This document shows, in pieces, positions 47,401 through 57,029 of a stretch of DNA of 64,000 nucleotides (the stretch's first letter is position 1; each line of letters opens with the position of its first letter). A program made the translations under genes and the position numbers. The stretch comes from Saxidomus purpurata (Eukaryota; Mollusca; Bivalvia; Venerida; Veneridae): NCBI GenBank assembly GCA_022818135.1, contig JAFMSR010000012.1, positions 32,146,785 through 32,210,784 of the forward strand, written 5' to 3'. The notes under the pieces were generated by a model. The model had not been told where the DNA came from. It worked only from the letters and a program-made list of their open reading frames with translations, and ran no database searches.

Positions 47401-50400
47401 GTAGTGAGTATATAAAGTATTGCAGTCAAATGTTGTTCTCGTGATGCCCGTGACAAATCGCTGTCACTCTCGCTAATTCAAAACACATACCTTTTGCTCC
47501 CCACGGTCGGAAGCCCATTGGATTCGCCGCACGAGGACAGGTTTACTACCCGTTTAAAAGCAAGTACTGTAAAACTATCTTGGTGCCGTGATCGTCCGTC
47601 TTCATCACAATAAAAAATGTAGCACACCAGGACAATGTCAGTTCTTCAAAATATGCTATTCCAGTTGGTTTTGAGTGGTTAGGTAACATTGGACGGAGGG
47701 CCCCTCAGTTTGGCTCTCTTATTTTATACATCACATTTCAAAGTGGCCATCCTATTAATCATATAAGTTTAAGCAAAGACGTTTAGACTCGTATTCAGTG
47801 TGAACTGAACATTGCCAAACACATTACTAAAACGATTCTGTATGATAAATTTATTTAATTGAATATAATGAAACACTTATTATTTACATAAACTTCTACT
47901 AATATCTTCAAAGAAGAAACCGATTTTAACATAGAATATTTATTTCATGTTTATAAAACATTCATCGCAATTTAAAGCATCTTCATTGACGGTATTGCCG
48001 TATGAAAATACTGAAAGGTAATTGTATGCAAGGAAATAATTTGTGTATGCAGAAAAGTAACTATATTTCTAAGGTTTGAAATGCACGTTGTCAATCATAG
48101 ACTTATGTTAACCGCACCTTTATACAGAGAGATTTGATCCCGACAAGTACGTACAGAGTATTCTCACTACTGCTGCTACAACTGCTGCTAGAGCAAAGCC
48201 GTTGGCACCGTCGATCGATACCGTCCCAACAACAACGCCACCATCAACTTTCTTCACTACCGCACCTACACTACAACGTATGTTAAACTTGCCATTTAAG
48301 CCGAAGTATCATTTCTGGAACTTTGACGACACATAAATTACAGACCGTAGTAGCTCATGCTGTGATATCATTATTGTCTTTGACGCGATACAACTCATGT
48401 AACGTCATTTTCTCAAAACATGTTGACTGTCTCGATTAAACTTTCTGAGGCTTACACAGAAAGCTCAGACAGATGCACTTTTCATAACCGAACATCCGTC
48501 AGTCTGTCTTGAACATTTAAACGATACCACATTTTTACAGTTTTTGAAACTGTCACATGATCCGAGTACGTCTGCGTAGGAAATGAATAACTCTAAGACT
48601 CATGACACAGACTCTTTCATCTTCCTTTGATCTTTTAACTGACATTTTTCTATCGATTACGTCTTTCCAGCCAGATCTTCAATAAATTTTAATAATAATG
48701 CTTTCAGCAATTATTGCGAAAGACTGCGACAAGCTCGGTGTTATTGTTGAAGTTGCCAAGGGAAACAGCGTGTCGTATCCTGGTATACGTTCATGTGCAG
48801 ATGGCGCGCATCAACCTTCCGAGGCACTGGTACACACGTTTTGTGGAGCCCCTGGTGTGCCAAGCTGGACAGAAGGAGTTAAAGTATGTCACTGTAAAAT
48901 AATAGCAGAATTAAAGATGTATACAATAAGTAGATAGGCATGTCTGCTTCGGGTCAATTCAAAAGCTTTCCAATGTCTTTGATTTGACTTCCCAAGGAAG
49001 TAAGCTGCATGCATGCGTCCTGACTTACCTGTGACGACAGCTATATAGGCCTACCCTGGGGTTCACTGGTTGGAACCGTATGTAATTTGTGGGCAGGAAC
49101 GACAACTCGCTTAACTGTGTCACAACCTATTCTGTCCTAACAGAGTTGTCGGTATTTATAAGGCAGTACCCATAGGAGCTCGTGGTCGGGATTATGCCCT
49201 TTCCGGTTTTTGTTGTGTCTTTTCACATTCCTTAAAAAACCAAGCTAACAAAATATGATCTCATTTCCCCCGGATTTTAACTTTTATATTTTACAACTGA
49301 ATTAAGTACCCAGTACACAGAATTTTTTTTTCAGTCTACCAGGTACTTTAGTGGTAGACTATTAAAGTTAAGATCCGGGGAAAATAAGATCATTATTTGG
49401 TTGCTTGGTTCAAATGAATGTAAAAAGACACAACAAAGCCGGAAAAAGCATAGTCCCGACCGCGAGCTCCTATATTGATGCCATCACATTCGGCGAACTC
49501 GAAATCTTTTAACAACTATTCTGTTCCGTTTTGTTAGATTGCCTCACGTCTCTTTGTACATGTACATGGTCAGTGGTTATGATATAAGAATGCAAAAGAC
49601 AAGCAACCTTTTCTAGAATCATACTGAAGATCATTGCATCCTAAAAACGTCAATATTTACACGTTCATAATTGGAAACGCAAGTTTACTTTTCTTTTGGG
49701 GGGGGGGGATGCGCAAAGCCACAACAACAATGGTTTTAGAGGTATACGAATTGTAAGTAAATGCGTGGAGGAATATCAAAACACGGACCTAAATTGTGTA
49801 TATAGGTCATTGAGATCTAAAACTATTTCAGGTTCTAGAAAACTGCCAACGTATTCCACACTACTCCCCTATTGCTGCCACAACGTCAGTGTTCGGAGGT
49901 TCCATTGTGGCTGGTGTTTTTGTTAAATGTGAAGATGGCGGATTTCAGGTAAGATTATAAAAAATATAACTATCTGAATGCTGACAAAACAAAAACTATT
50001 ATCTCGTTTGGAAGTGTCTTGCCCAGTTGTTACAATAGGATTCGTGCTATTTTTATTTTGTTTCATAGTAAGTTTCAACAGTATTGTTCAGCGTAAACAC
50101 ACGGGCAGCTGACATAACCATCTTATCCTAGACTTCATTCTCCAGTAAGAAACTGTTTAAATTGACACCGACAACAATACGACTTAGGTGCCCTACGAAT
50201 TTAGATACATGTATATGTCAACCTCATTAAACGGCAAAAAAGAAAAAGAAAATGACATACAAATGTAGTTCTCAGCGCGAAAGGGTTACAAGGCATAATT
50301 GTTAGCGTTGTTTCAGCTGATTAGCAAAGGAAATGGTAATAAGCCGCCCACTTGTATACCAGCATTAGTTATACAAGTCGGAAACGAGGTTAATCTTTAC

Positions 50401-50905
50401 TAGGCCACATTCTCCGAATGGGCATGAAAAGCTTTTTGACTTTTAGAAATACACGTGTTCAATGTACAAGACATTAATTTGATACGTTTAACAGTCATAT
50501 ACACACTAGATGATGCGCGATATAGGCGTAACCACTTATTCTAATTCTTAAATATTGAACTGAAGAGGTATCATACAGTTTCAAACACTTTGCTGTGTCT
50601 TCACTTGAAGAAAAGTCCAGTAGTGATACTTCCAAGGAACAATGGTTAGATAAACTGACCGCCAGTATTTAAAGGTTAAAACGGGCTTTAAACTCCTGCA
50701 ACTTCTATTAACATGTTGCTTATTCGTACAATGACAAAACGATAAACATTGTGTTATTTTCTAGTCAGGCTTCCAATTGATAAAATTGTTTCTGCTCCAG
50801 GCTGCAATACAGACGTGTCAATCGGAACTGAAAATCTTCCACGTTTCAACCAACTCGACGACAGACATTCCCAGCGCTGTTAGCTTCGTTGTATTGGATT
50901 GGTAA
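41111..50905 (+). CDS. Secreted triple-ShK protein with a C-terminal BPSL0067/NlpC-P60-like domain
   Basis: Eight exons: 41111-41186, 46046-46153, 46603-46719, 47302-47403, 48128-48277, 48708-48883, 49832-49948, 50801-50905. They sum to 951 nt (316 residues and stop) with every junction in phase (1,1,1,1,1,0,0). Residues 1-~20 are a signal peptide (MNLLGLFLTTILGIS). Three ShK domains, one per exon, follow, each with six cysteines; then a Thr/Pro/Ala-rich linker (about 135-184); then a ~130-residue domain with six cysteines and the wording 'CGAPGVPSWTEGVKV'. ShK domains are small disulfide modules found in many secreted animal proteins and do not by themselves imply a toxin. The last domain resembles the bacterial BPSL0067 family (NlpC/P60-like amidase fold) as I remember it. 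Because introns 1-4 are all phase 1, further ShK exons could have been missed in the 4.9 kb intron 1. Confidence 0.8.
41353..41440. repeat. Compound microsatellite (TG/CG)n-(GA)n
   Basis: A (TG)n tract shading into TGCG (about 41353-41395) is followed by (GA)n at about 41411-41440, in intron 1 of the ShK gene. Open frames on both strands here are low-complexity artefacts. Confidence 0.85.
42290..42830 (+). repeat. Tandem-core element fragment with gacgg tail
   Basis: Two to three imperfect ~200 bp units contain 'attgtgttctagcactgttt', 'gaagtttcaagtaattccct' and 'gcagttatgctcctgacaaa', closing with 'gaccgacggacggacgactc'. A possible partner end of the element is 'acaagagctgtaactcgtaa' at about 41911. 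It is in intron 1 of the ShK gene. Confidence 0.5.
42934..43005 (-). repeat. Solo end of a tandem-core element
   Basis: Reads 'tagctcatatggttttgtgc' then 'ctgggcaagctattgtgcgc', a degraded reverse copy of the gagctaaaaa end. Confidence 0.4.
43318..44060 (+). repeat. Tandem-core element with CCCCGC ends, core degraded
   Basis: Left end 'ccccccgccgaaggcgaagg', right end 'cttcccgcggggggtttt'. About four ~155 bp monomers contain 'ctccaaaagtacttgagggt' and 'gggaggaagtgcaggtgtaa'. Later units lose single bases progressively. It is in intron 1 of the ShK gene. Confidence 0.6.
44250..44349 (+). other. Orphan exon-like segment in ShK intron 1
   Basis: Bounded by 'tatttccag' and GTAAGCC, with one open frame reading TQPITAEDYGPLVNTFAIAK and then ALFVSYLCVKYAK. 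It enters with one leftover base and leaves in phase 0, which does not fit between ShK exons 1 and 2 (phase 1 to 1); in the phase the ShK transcript needs, a stop appears at once. Not recognised; may be chance or a relic. Confidence 0.25.
44724..44836. repeat. 56-bp tandem duplication
   Basis: Two nearly identical copies of a unit with 'aaagtgaaattgaatcataa' and 'ggcccccagtgaggtgggac'; they differ by one A and one base near the end. Confidence 0.85.
45062..45543. mobile_element. 480-bp MITE with ~50-bp inverted arms
   Basis: The arm 'attaaaggtccatcactaag' ... 'tcgaattttcttttaaatct' (45062-45115) recurs inverted at 45493-45543. The arms are about 90% alike. No open frame of note lies between them. 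It is in intron 1 of the ShK gene. Confidence 0.7.
46046..46153 (+). CDS. ShK gene exon 2: first ShK domain
   Basis: Acceptor 'tttacag', donor GTAAGTT. Cysteines occur in the order YC, YNC, LDC, HFC, RKC, GVC, the six-Cys ShK pattern with the closing CPRKCGVC (CxxxCxxC). The plus-strand frame is coding; the opposite-strand open frame over the same bases is a shadow. Confidence 0.85.
46603..46719 (+). CDS. ShK gene exon 3: second ShK domain
   Basis: Acceptor 'atttttag', donor GTAAGAT. The pattern is TCEDN ... NC ... LC ... YCPRQCNFC; the codon of the last Cys is split with exon 4 (t/gt). Without joining, the unspliced frame runs on 150 bp into the intron and would hide the boundary. Confidence 0.85.
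47302..47403 (+). CDS. ShK gene exon 4: third ShK domain
   Basis: Acceptor 'tgtttaag' and donor GTGAGTA. It reads PCIDSDDRC ... FC ... QCPRTCIAC, again six cysteines ending CxxxCxxC. It is the shortest of the three domains (about 33 residues) and is too short to show as a separate open frame. Confidence 0.85.
48128..48277 (+). CDS. ShK gene exon 5: Thr/Pro/Ala-rich linker
   Basis: Acceptor 'tatacag', donor GTATGTT. It encodes about 50 residues rich in Thr, Ala and Pro (ILTTAATTAARAKPLAP, VPTTTPPSTFFTTAPTLQ) with no cysteine, a likely O-glycosylated spacer between the ShK block and the C-terminal domain. Confidence 0.75.
48708..48883 (+). CDS. ShK gene exon 6: start of BPSL0067-like domain
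   Basis: Acceptor 'gctttcag', donor GTATGTC. It encodes KDCDKLGVIVEVAKGNSVSY and ends 'CGAPGVPSWTEGVK'. In the NlpC/P60-like BPSL0067 family the equivalent region has a catalytic Cys shortly before an 'ALVQ'-like helix; here that helix is 'EALVHTF' preceded by Pro-Ser, so the Cys seems to be replaced. Confidence 0.75.
49173..49472. mobile_element. 300-bp MITE with ~110-bp inverted arms
   Basis: The left arm starts 'taggagctcgtggtcgggat' and continues through 'ttgttgtgtcttttcacatt' and 'cccccggattttaactttta'; the same runs inverted at about 49365-49472, ending 'ccgcgagctccta'. Nearly the whole element is one long foldback with a loop of ~90 bp. TA flanks fit a TA-target element. It lies in ShK intron 6. 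Confidence 0.75.
49832..49948 (+). CDS. ShK gene exon 7: middle of BPSL0067-like domain
   Basis: Phase-0 exon, acceptor 'ctatttcag', donor GTAAGAT. It reads VLENCQRIPHYSPIAATTSV then FGGSIVAGVFVKCEDGG. The family's 'GHAAxF' catalytic-His motif aligns with 'IVAGVF', so the His appears lost. Confidence 0.75.
50801..50905 (+). CDS. ShK gene exon 8: C-terminus and stop
   Basis: Acceptor 'tgctccag'; it reads AAIQTCQSELKIFHVSTNST and ends SFVVLDW, stop TAA at 50903-50905. The family's 'DQW' motif would align with 'IQT'. The short aromatic C-terminus after a hydrophobic strand suggests the natural end of the domain. Confidence 0.75.
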   Translation, partial: AAIQTCQSELKIFHVSTNSTTDIPSAVSFVVLDW

Positions 50906-51526
50906 AACTAATTTTGTATATGGAATAGTGTTATAAAAGAGAAATGTTAATTTTGTAGCGTTCATCAGGCATTTGTATGCGTGCGCATGTGGGTGGCTAC
51001 AATGATTTGTTTTCACTGATGAAGTACAACTAACTCGGTAATATCATTCATTTTTATTGTGATAAGATCATCCAAGTAATCACATACAAATGTCTTGAGA
51101 TCAAAACAAACCAGTCATTTTGTCACAGAAAATTCAATTACATGTACGAAACATATTGATTCCAAGAAGACGTTACGGTTAAGACCCAAAACTCGTTTTT
51201 ACAATCCAGGCACACGCTGTCATTTTATTTCTTAATTGATCCAGATACTCAAAACCAGGCTTTTCAGTTCATTTCTCTGTAAACTGTCCTGACCTCACGT
51301 TCCAAACAAGTGAACAGAGCTATTTTGTGGCGTTTATTTATGTAAACGTAATAGTGTCTATTAACAATCACGCTGAACTTACCACACTTAGTCCTAGTAC
51401 ACATGCACTGTGACAAGCTGCTATTGATGATCTTGCTAACAGCAGACTAAAAGAATACATTTCTTTTATGTTTCTACTGTGACATTCATTTTTTAAACAA
51501 AGTGATAATGGGTTTGCTGTAGAAGT
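50906..51526 (+). other. 3' flank of the ShK gene
   Basis: Presumed 3' untranslated sequence. No clear canonical AATAAA close to the stop was noticed, so the transcript end is not placed. Nothing else recognised. Confidence 0.3.
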
Positions 51527-52642
51527 AACAAGAGCTGTCAGTAGGACAGCGCGCTCGACTTTTTTAGTCCTTGCCAATAAAACAAAACTTTGACAGTTAA
51601 AGGCAAAACAAAGATCTGTATCAACAAGGGCTGAAAGTAGCAAGATATTAAGTCAAGAGTTATCAAACTTAAATGTTTGATATCCCTGAATACTACAGCA
51701 AAGTTGTAGATTAATACTTCAAGTGGTTAATGATATATGTGCATGACAGTGCCAATTGCACACAAGACTTTAGCTTGGAATTTCGAAGTACAAATCAAGA
51801 AACATTTCATTTTCACAGAGTTATCTTCCCTTGCTTACAGATCGGTCTCATGATGGTACATAAGTACTCCAACTTTCAAAGTAATATCTCAAATGGTTAA
51901 GTCAACAAGTGGACAAGAATGAAAATTTTAACTGAGTTTCTAAGTCAAAAAGGGCCATAATTCAAATAAAATCCCGATTTAGGGATCATGATGGTAAACA
52001 AGTATTCCAACTTTCAAATTAATATCTCAAACAGTTTAGTCAAAAAGTGTACTGGTACGAAAAACCTTACCAAGATTCCAAGTCGATAAAGGGCCTTAAT
52101 TTTTAAAACAAATCCCTGACAGAGTTACCTTCTCTTGCCTACAGATGGGGGTAATGATGTAAACAAGCATTCAAAGTTTCAAAGCAATATCTCAAAGGGT
52201 TAAGGCAATAAGTGTATTTTACCCATATTCAATGTATTTTCTAAGTAAAAAAGGGGCATAATTCTGTCAAAAACCTTGACAGAGTTATGTACTCTTGTCT
52301 GTTGATGTAGGTCATGATGGGAAACAAGTATGATTAGTTTCAAAGCAATTCCTCCAATGGTTTTGAAATAAAGTGAGGTGGTACGAAAAACTTAACCAAG
52401 CTCAATACACTTTCTAAGTCAAGAAAGGGCCATAACTCTGTCAAAAACCTTGACAGAGTTATGTACTCTTGTCTGTAGATGGAGGTTATGAAGGTAAACA
52501 AGTATGGTAAGTTTCAAAGCCATACTCTAATACTTTTGAAATAAAGTAGGGTGGTACGAAAAACTTAACCAAGGTGTGACACCAACGCCGATGCCGGGAC
52601 GAGTAGGATAGCTCCGCTTTTCTTCGAGAAGTCGAGCTAATA
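51527..52642 (-). repeat. Tandem-core element, relative of 28540-29750, opposite orientation
   Basis: Starts 'acaagagctgtcagtaggac' + 'agcgcgctcgac' and ends 'cttcgagaagtcgagctaat', the same end design as 28540-29750 reversed. The core has five or so ~140-178 bp units with 'catgatggtaaacaagtat' and 'gaaaaacttaaccaag', unrelated in wording to that copy's core. Confidence 0.7.
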
Positions 52643-52654
52643 ACGAGTGTACTT

Positions 52655-52883
52655 CAAAATCCCCTTGGTCAAAAAATGGCAGAGTAGTCATAATCCCCTC
52701 AATGGATTTTACAAGTGGAAAAGCATATATTGAATAAAAAATTTACTAAATGTTTTATTTGTCTCTAATTTAACTTTACTATAGCGAATGATTGAAAAAA
52801 AAAATGAAATTATTGAAATTAAGATGTAAAATCCATTAAGGGAATTATGACTACTATGCCATTTTTGGACCAAGGGGATTTTG
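52655..52883. mobile_element. 229-bp MITE, long foldback
   Basis: Arms of ~58 bp: 'caaaatccccttggtcaaaa' ... 'cctcaatggattttac' at 52655-52713 and its inverted copy at 52826-52883, ending 'ccaaggggattttg'. The loop is A/T-rich and noncoding. It sits 12 bp after the preceding element. Confidence 0.8.
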
Positions 52884-53977
52884 AGCGTCTCCCGTAATAA
52901 CTTGAGCGTATTAACATCCTCAATATAACTTTAAATCACAGTTATATTGCAGTTATTTAATAGTATTTTTCATATCCTGCAATAAAAGTAAAATGTCATA
53001 ATTACATAAAACTGTTTATATAAACATCAGGAAATAAGTTATAAATCAGTTATCTGTACAAATCAATAACATTTATGGTCCTACATGTCAAGTCTACAGA
53101 CATTTTGCTGGACCTAATCAGACAGGATTAAAACTGATAAGGGGCAATAAAACGATTAAGATTTTTGACCACCTGCGGTTTGGGGGTTCACTTATGAAAG
53201 AGATTTTAATGGTCTTTAAGTTAATGAATAGAAACTCTGTTTGGATAGTGAAAAAAGAATATTCAAGCACCACCAGTCTGCCAAGGATTGACTAAGGCAT
53301 GTTGTTACGAACACTTACTCTTGTAAGTGGTTATGTTTGCTAACAAGTATTGCATCCATTCAGTAATTAGTACCACAAACGTTTTGTAAAGTAACTGGCG
53401 CAAGAGGATGAATTGAACACTACCATATTGTGCCTGAAGTTTCAATGCACTCCCTTTTAAAACTGTGGGAAATATTTGGGCTCTGCCAGTATACACGCTT
53501 TGTCTATCCCAAAGGCTGCGTAACTTCATATACCATGGCTCACTCTCACAAAAATATATCCAGCACATTTATGCTAGTATGAAGACGTACATGTATTTGA
53601 ATCTCCTTAAACTCACATTTCGCTTCAAAATGACCATCATAATCTTAAGAAAGACATTTTAGCTTTTATAATTAAAGATATAATCAAAATGTGCAACAAT
53701 CTCACTTTTACAAGAAACAAAGTTCACCAACATTTTCCTGATACAAAGCAGTTTTCACCTGCCATTTATATCGTGTTTGTTACTAAAATAATTCCATTCA
53801 CGCATTATATGAATTCAAAAAGCAACAGATAAGGACGATGTTGCACCATTCTTAAAGAAAATGGAAGTTAATTAAGCTGGTACTGGTAATTAAAATCTTT
53901 TATTTTATTGATTTAATCATTGGGAAGCGGGTTGTTGTTTTCCAAGATGAAAATTTAGCATTGATAAAAAAATGAGA
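52884..53977. other. Gene-free stretch
   Basis: AT-rich. A minus-strand open frame at 53305-53568 (87 codons) has no recognisable similarity or clear splice sites. Nothing else supported. Confidence 0.3.
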
Positions 53978-54130
53978 ACAGAGCCAAGATGGCTCTCATC
54001 GCTGACCTGGGTACCACTATACAAAATAAATAACAGGGTCATAGAAAACGAAGTTTAAGTAAAAGATTTTTAAAGTATTTCCTCATACAAGTCTATACAA
54101 AAAGTGAACAGTGGCACGGGACCAGGGACA
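53978..54130 (+). repeat. Left-end fragment of a tandem-core element
   Basis: Begins 'agagccaagatggctctcat' + 'cgctgacctgg', followed by part of a monomer, then breaks off. Confidence 0.5.
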
Positions 54131-54699
54131 CCCCTTGAAAGAAAATTTTCTCTGACTTTTCCGAGACATGTGGTAATCCTAAAGTAAACAGATTTTTGAC
54201 TACCCTAATTTGTTAGGTTTATTCTCATTTCTGTTTGTTACTATGAGAAACAAAATTAGTACAAATTAGTTTTGTATGTTCTTAAAGTAGTCATTATTTG
54301 AAGGGTAATATAACAAGGGACCTGCCTACCATTGGCTATAAATGGAATATTATCGCAGCTGGTTGATCTGTGGGGACATAGTTTTTATTTGGCTATTATA
54401 TGCAAGTCATCTGCCTGGTTTATTTGATGTGAAAAAACAGCATTTATTTGCCTTCAAATGTGACCAAAAAGCAATGCAAAGATAATAAAAACAAACTTAT
54501 TTTACTGCAGCAATGTAGATGTATTTTTTTAACTTTAAGCATAGAAATATTATATGAATATGCATACGAGTACAAACTTCCAATGGACAGTTAAGATACG
54601 GGTAGTTTTATGTGGTACTTAAAATTTGATATGTGATATTGTATTTTACTGCAAAAATGCTAAAGAAAATTTAGATAAACATTTATGGGTATATAATAC

Positions 54700-55332
54700 A
54701 AGAGGGCCAAGATGGCCCTAAATCGCTCACCTTGGTACAAGTCCACTTGCCTGGTGGAAGATCACTAGATAATGTTATATACCAAATAGGTTTTCCTATA
54801 TATGTCTTTGCAAAACAAGTGACCCCCCTGGGTAAGGTCAATTTTGACCACAGGGGCATAATTTGAACAAACTTTGAAGAGGTCTACTAGGCAATGCTAC
54901 ATGCCAAGTATCTAAGCTCTAGGCCTTGTGGTTTCAGAGAAGAAGATTTTTAAAGTTTTTCCTTTATAAGCCTATGTAAAACTAAGTGACTCCCTGTGCG
55001 GGGTCAATTTTGATCCGGGGGTCATAATTTGAACAATCTTGGTTTTAGGTTCACTAGCCAATGCTACATGCCAAATATCTAAGCTCTAGGCCTTGTGGTT
55101 TCAGAGAAGATGATTTTTAAAGTTTTTCCTATTTGTTGCCATAGCAACCAGAGTTCTGCATGGAATGGAATTCTTTGAACAATTTTGGTAGAGCTTCATG
55201 CAAGGAATATTCCTGCATAGTTTTATCAACATTGGCCTAGTGGTTTCAGAGATGTTATTTGAATCAAAATGTTGACAGACGACAGACAATCATCAATTAG
55301 AAAAGGTCACCCTGGCGAAGCCAGATGAGCTA
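54700..55332 (+). repeat. Pearl/HINE-like tandem-core element, well preserved
   Basis: From 'caagagggccaagatggccc' to 'gatgagctaaaaata', with about three core monomers and a short 'gacagacgacagaca' tract. Wording is nearly the same as at 2868 and 19599, so this subfamily looks recently active. Confidence 0.75.
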
Positions 55333-55835
55333 AAAATACAAGGTCAACAATCGCATCACAGAAGAGTCAATTTTGCCCTGGAGGTCATGATTCAAACAAT
55401 CTTGGTAGAGGTCTACAAGCTTCCAAATCGAACCAGTTGTTTTGGAGGAGATGCTGTTCAAAGATTTTTCAAATTTTAGCTCTGGCAGCCATCTTGTGCA
55501 GCAGAGCAGAAGGGTTTGAGCAATTCTGTTAAGAGAGTCATATGAGGATCATTTCTGTGAAATTACTTCAAAATTGGACCAGCTATTAATATGTCATTTA
55601 AAGATATTTCTATTTAGCTCAAACTGCCATTGTAGTGTGCAGTGAAGCGGAACCATTTGAGCCATTTTTGTAAAGGACCATCCAAGGAAAATCCTGTTTA
55701 GTTTAGTTGAAATAGGCCCAGTGTTTACTGTAAGGAGGAGATGTTGTTTGAAGCAATTGTTGACGAGGATGGAAAATGAACATCAAGCTGTCACAACACC
55801 TCATCCTGGCACTTTGTGTCAGACGAGCTAAAAAA
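55333..55835 (+). repeat. Second tandem-core element directly behind the first
   Basis: A 5'-truncated copy: 'tcatgattcaaacaatcttg' through diverged monomers to 'tggcactttgtgtcagacga' + 'gctaaaaaac'. The adjoining copy seems to have inserted into or next to it. Confidence 0.55.
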
Positions 55836-56544
55836 CATTTAATTGATAATACAAGCTTCACTTTCAGTTGACAAGAGTACAACAAATAACACAAGGCCGT
55901 AATTGGCTTTCAAGTTAACCGACTATGAATAGATCAATGTAACACAGTAGAACAAGCACAAGTTTCAACATCTGCAACTCTTCAGCATTCGATTTTGTAG
56001 AATAGGTTGTGTGATTATATTGTGAAAGCAGGACAAATCTTAAACATATTTCTGTGTCAGATTTACGTATAGTAAAGTATAAGTAAAGAATGATGCTAAT
56101 ATATTGTATAACAGAGGATATATGGACATTTAGAGATCACCAAATATAGAGATCACATACAAATAACTTCAGACATAACAAAGAATCAAATGATAAAACA
56201 TTTGCCCGTAAAAAAAGACACACTTAAAGATGAGTGTATTCCCTTGAATAAAAAACCTTATAAAAGCTCAATCATTTCTTGATATATATAAAAAATAAAC
56301 TAATTTACTTGATTAGCAATTGCTAATTAAATCCTATAAAGTATCTTTCATGAAAGAAACACTTGTAAAACGTGTGTAAAAAATGTTGGCACATGTCAGG
56401 CTACTATATTTCTTCTTTAATACTGTACATGTAGAACTCTGTATCACCAGACGGCACAACAAAACAGTGTTTGCAGAACTGATTGGACATAAATCAGGTC
56501 CTAAACATTCTGTTTATATATGCTCATGACATTCTTTAGTTTTC
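55836..56544 (-). other. 3' flank of the NO VEIN-like gene
   Basis: Minus-strand 3' untranslated sequence is expected here; AT-rich with no exon. No clear polyadenylation signal could be assigned. Confidence 0.3.
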
Positions 56545-57029
56545 TCATATAAGCATACACAGTTTCACTTGTTTTGTAGATAATCTCATATCAAGATTAC
56601 TTATACGTATCAAGTTCACACGTTCTGGGTCACCGGCATTAAATACGCGGTAAATATGGAAGTTTTCCTTCTCCTGTTCTGCGAATTTGACCTGCTGCAC
56701 CGATATTTCAAAGACTTCCTTATCCTCCGTCAATGTGCTTTTCACTTCAATATAGTTGCTGATGATGCCATTGTCATCTGCAAGCTGAACCTCGAAGTCA
56801 TATGGCCAACCTGTCTCTTCAGCTTGGTTTTTCCACACGTAGTCAATAATAGTTCCAGCTTCCTTTTGTTTTTGAAGGTACTGAGCAACAAGGGCCTCGC
56901 CCCACTGACCAATCTCCGGATCCCCATCTCCGTCGGTTAATGTAAGACAGTCTATAGCACCGAGGTCTTTACCAGAACCCAGGTTTTCGTATTTGTATTC
57001 TGTTGCCATGTAACTCCAGACTGGGTCCC
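56545..57029 (-). CDS. NO VEIN-like last exon: DUF3883 domain
   Basis: The acceptor is 'ttttatcag'; the frame runs from GDPVWSYMATEYK to the stop at 56545. DUF3883 motifs are clear: 'EIGQWGEALVAQYLQ', 'GWPYDFEVQ', 'NYIEVKST', 'FHIYRVFNAG', 'STKQVKLCMLI'. The E...D...ExK layout (Glu of WGEALV, Asp of PYDFEV, Glu-Val-Lys) looks like a PD-(D/E)xK nuclease core, so all three candidate catalytic positions are present; nuclease activity is not shown for this family in animals to my knowledge. Confidence 0.9.

Noticed and set aside
41111..50905. Calling the ShK gene a toxin
   Set aside because: ShK modules are common in non-toxic secreted enzymes and immune proteins; the architecture and the large C-terminal domain do not suggest a venom peptide.
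53305..53568. 87-codon minus-strand frame
   Set aside because: Not recognised, no splice signals; possibly part of an old repeat or an untranslated region.
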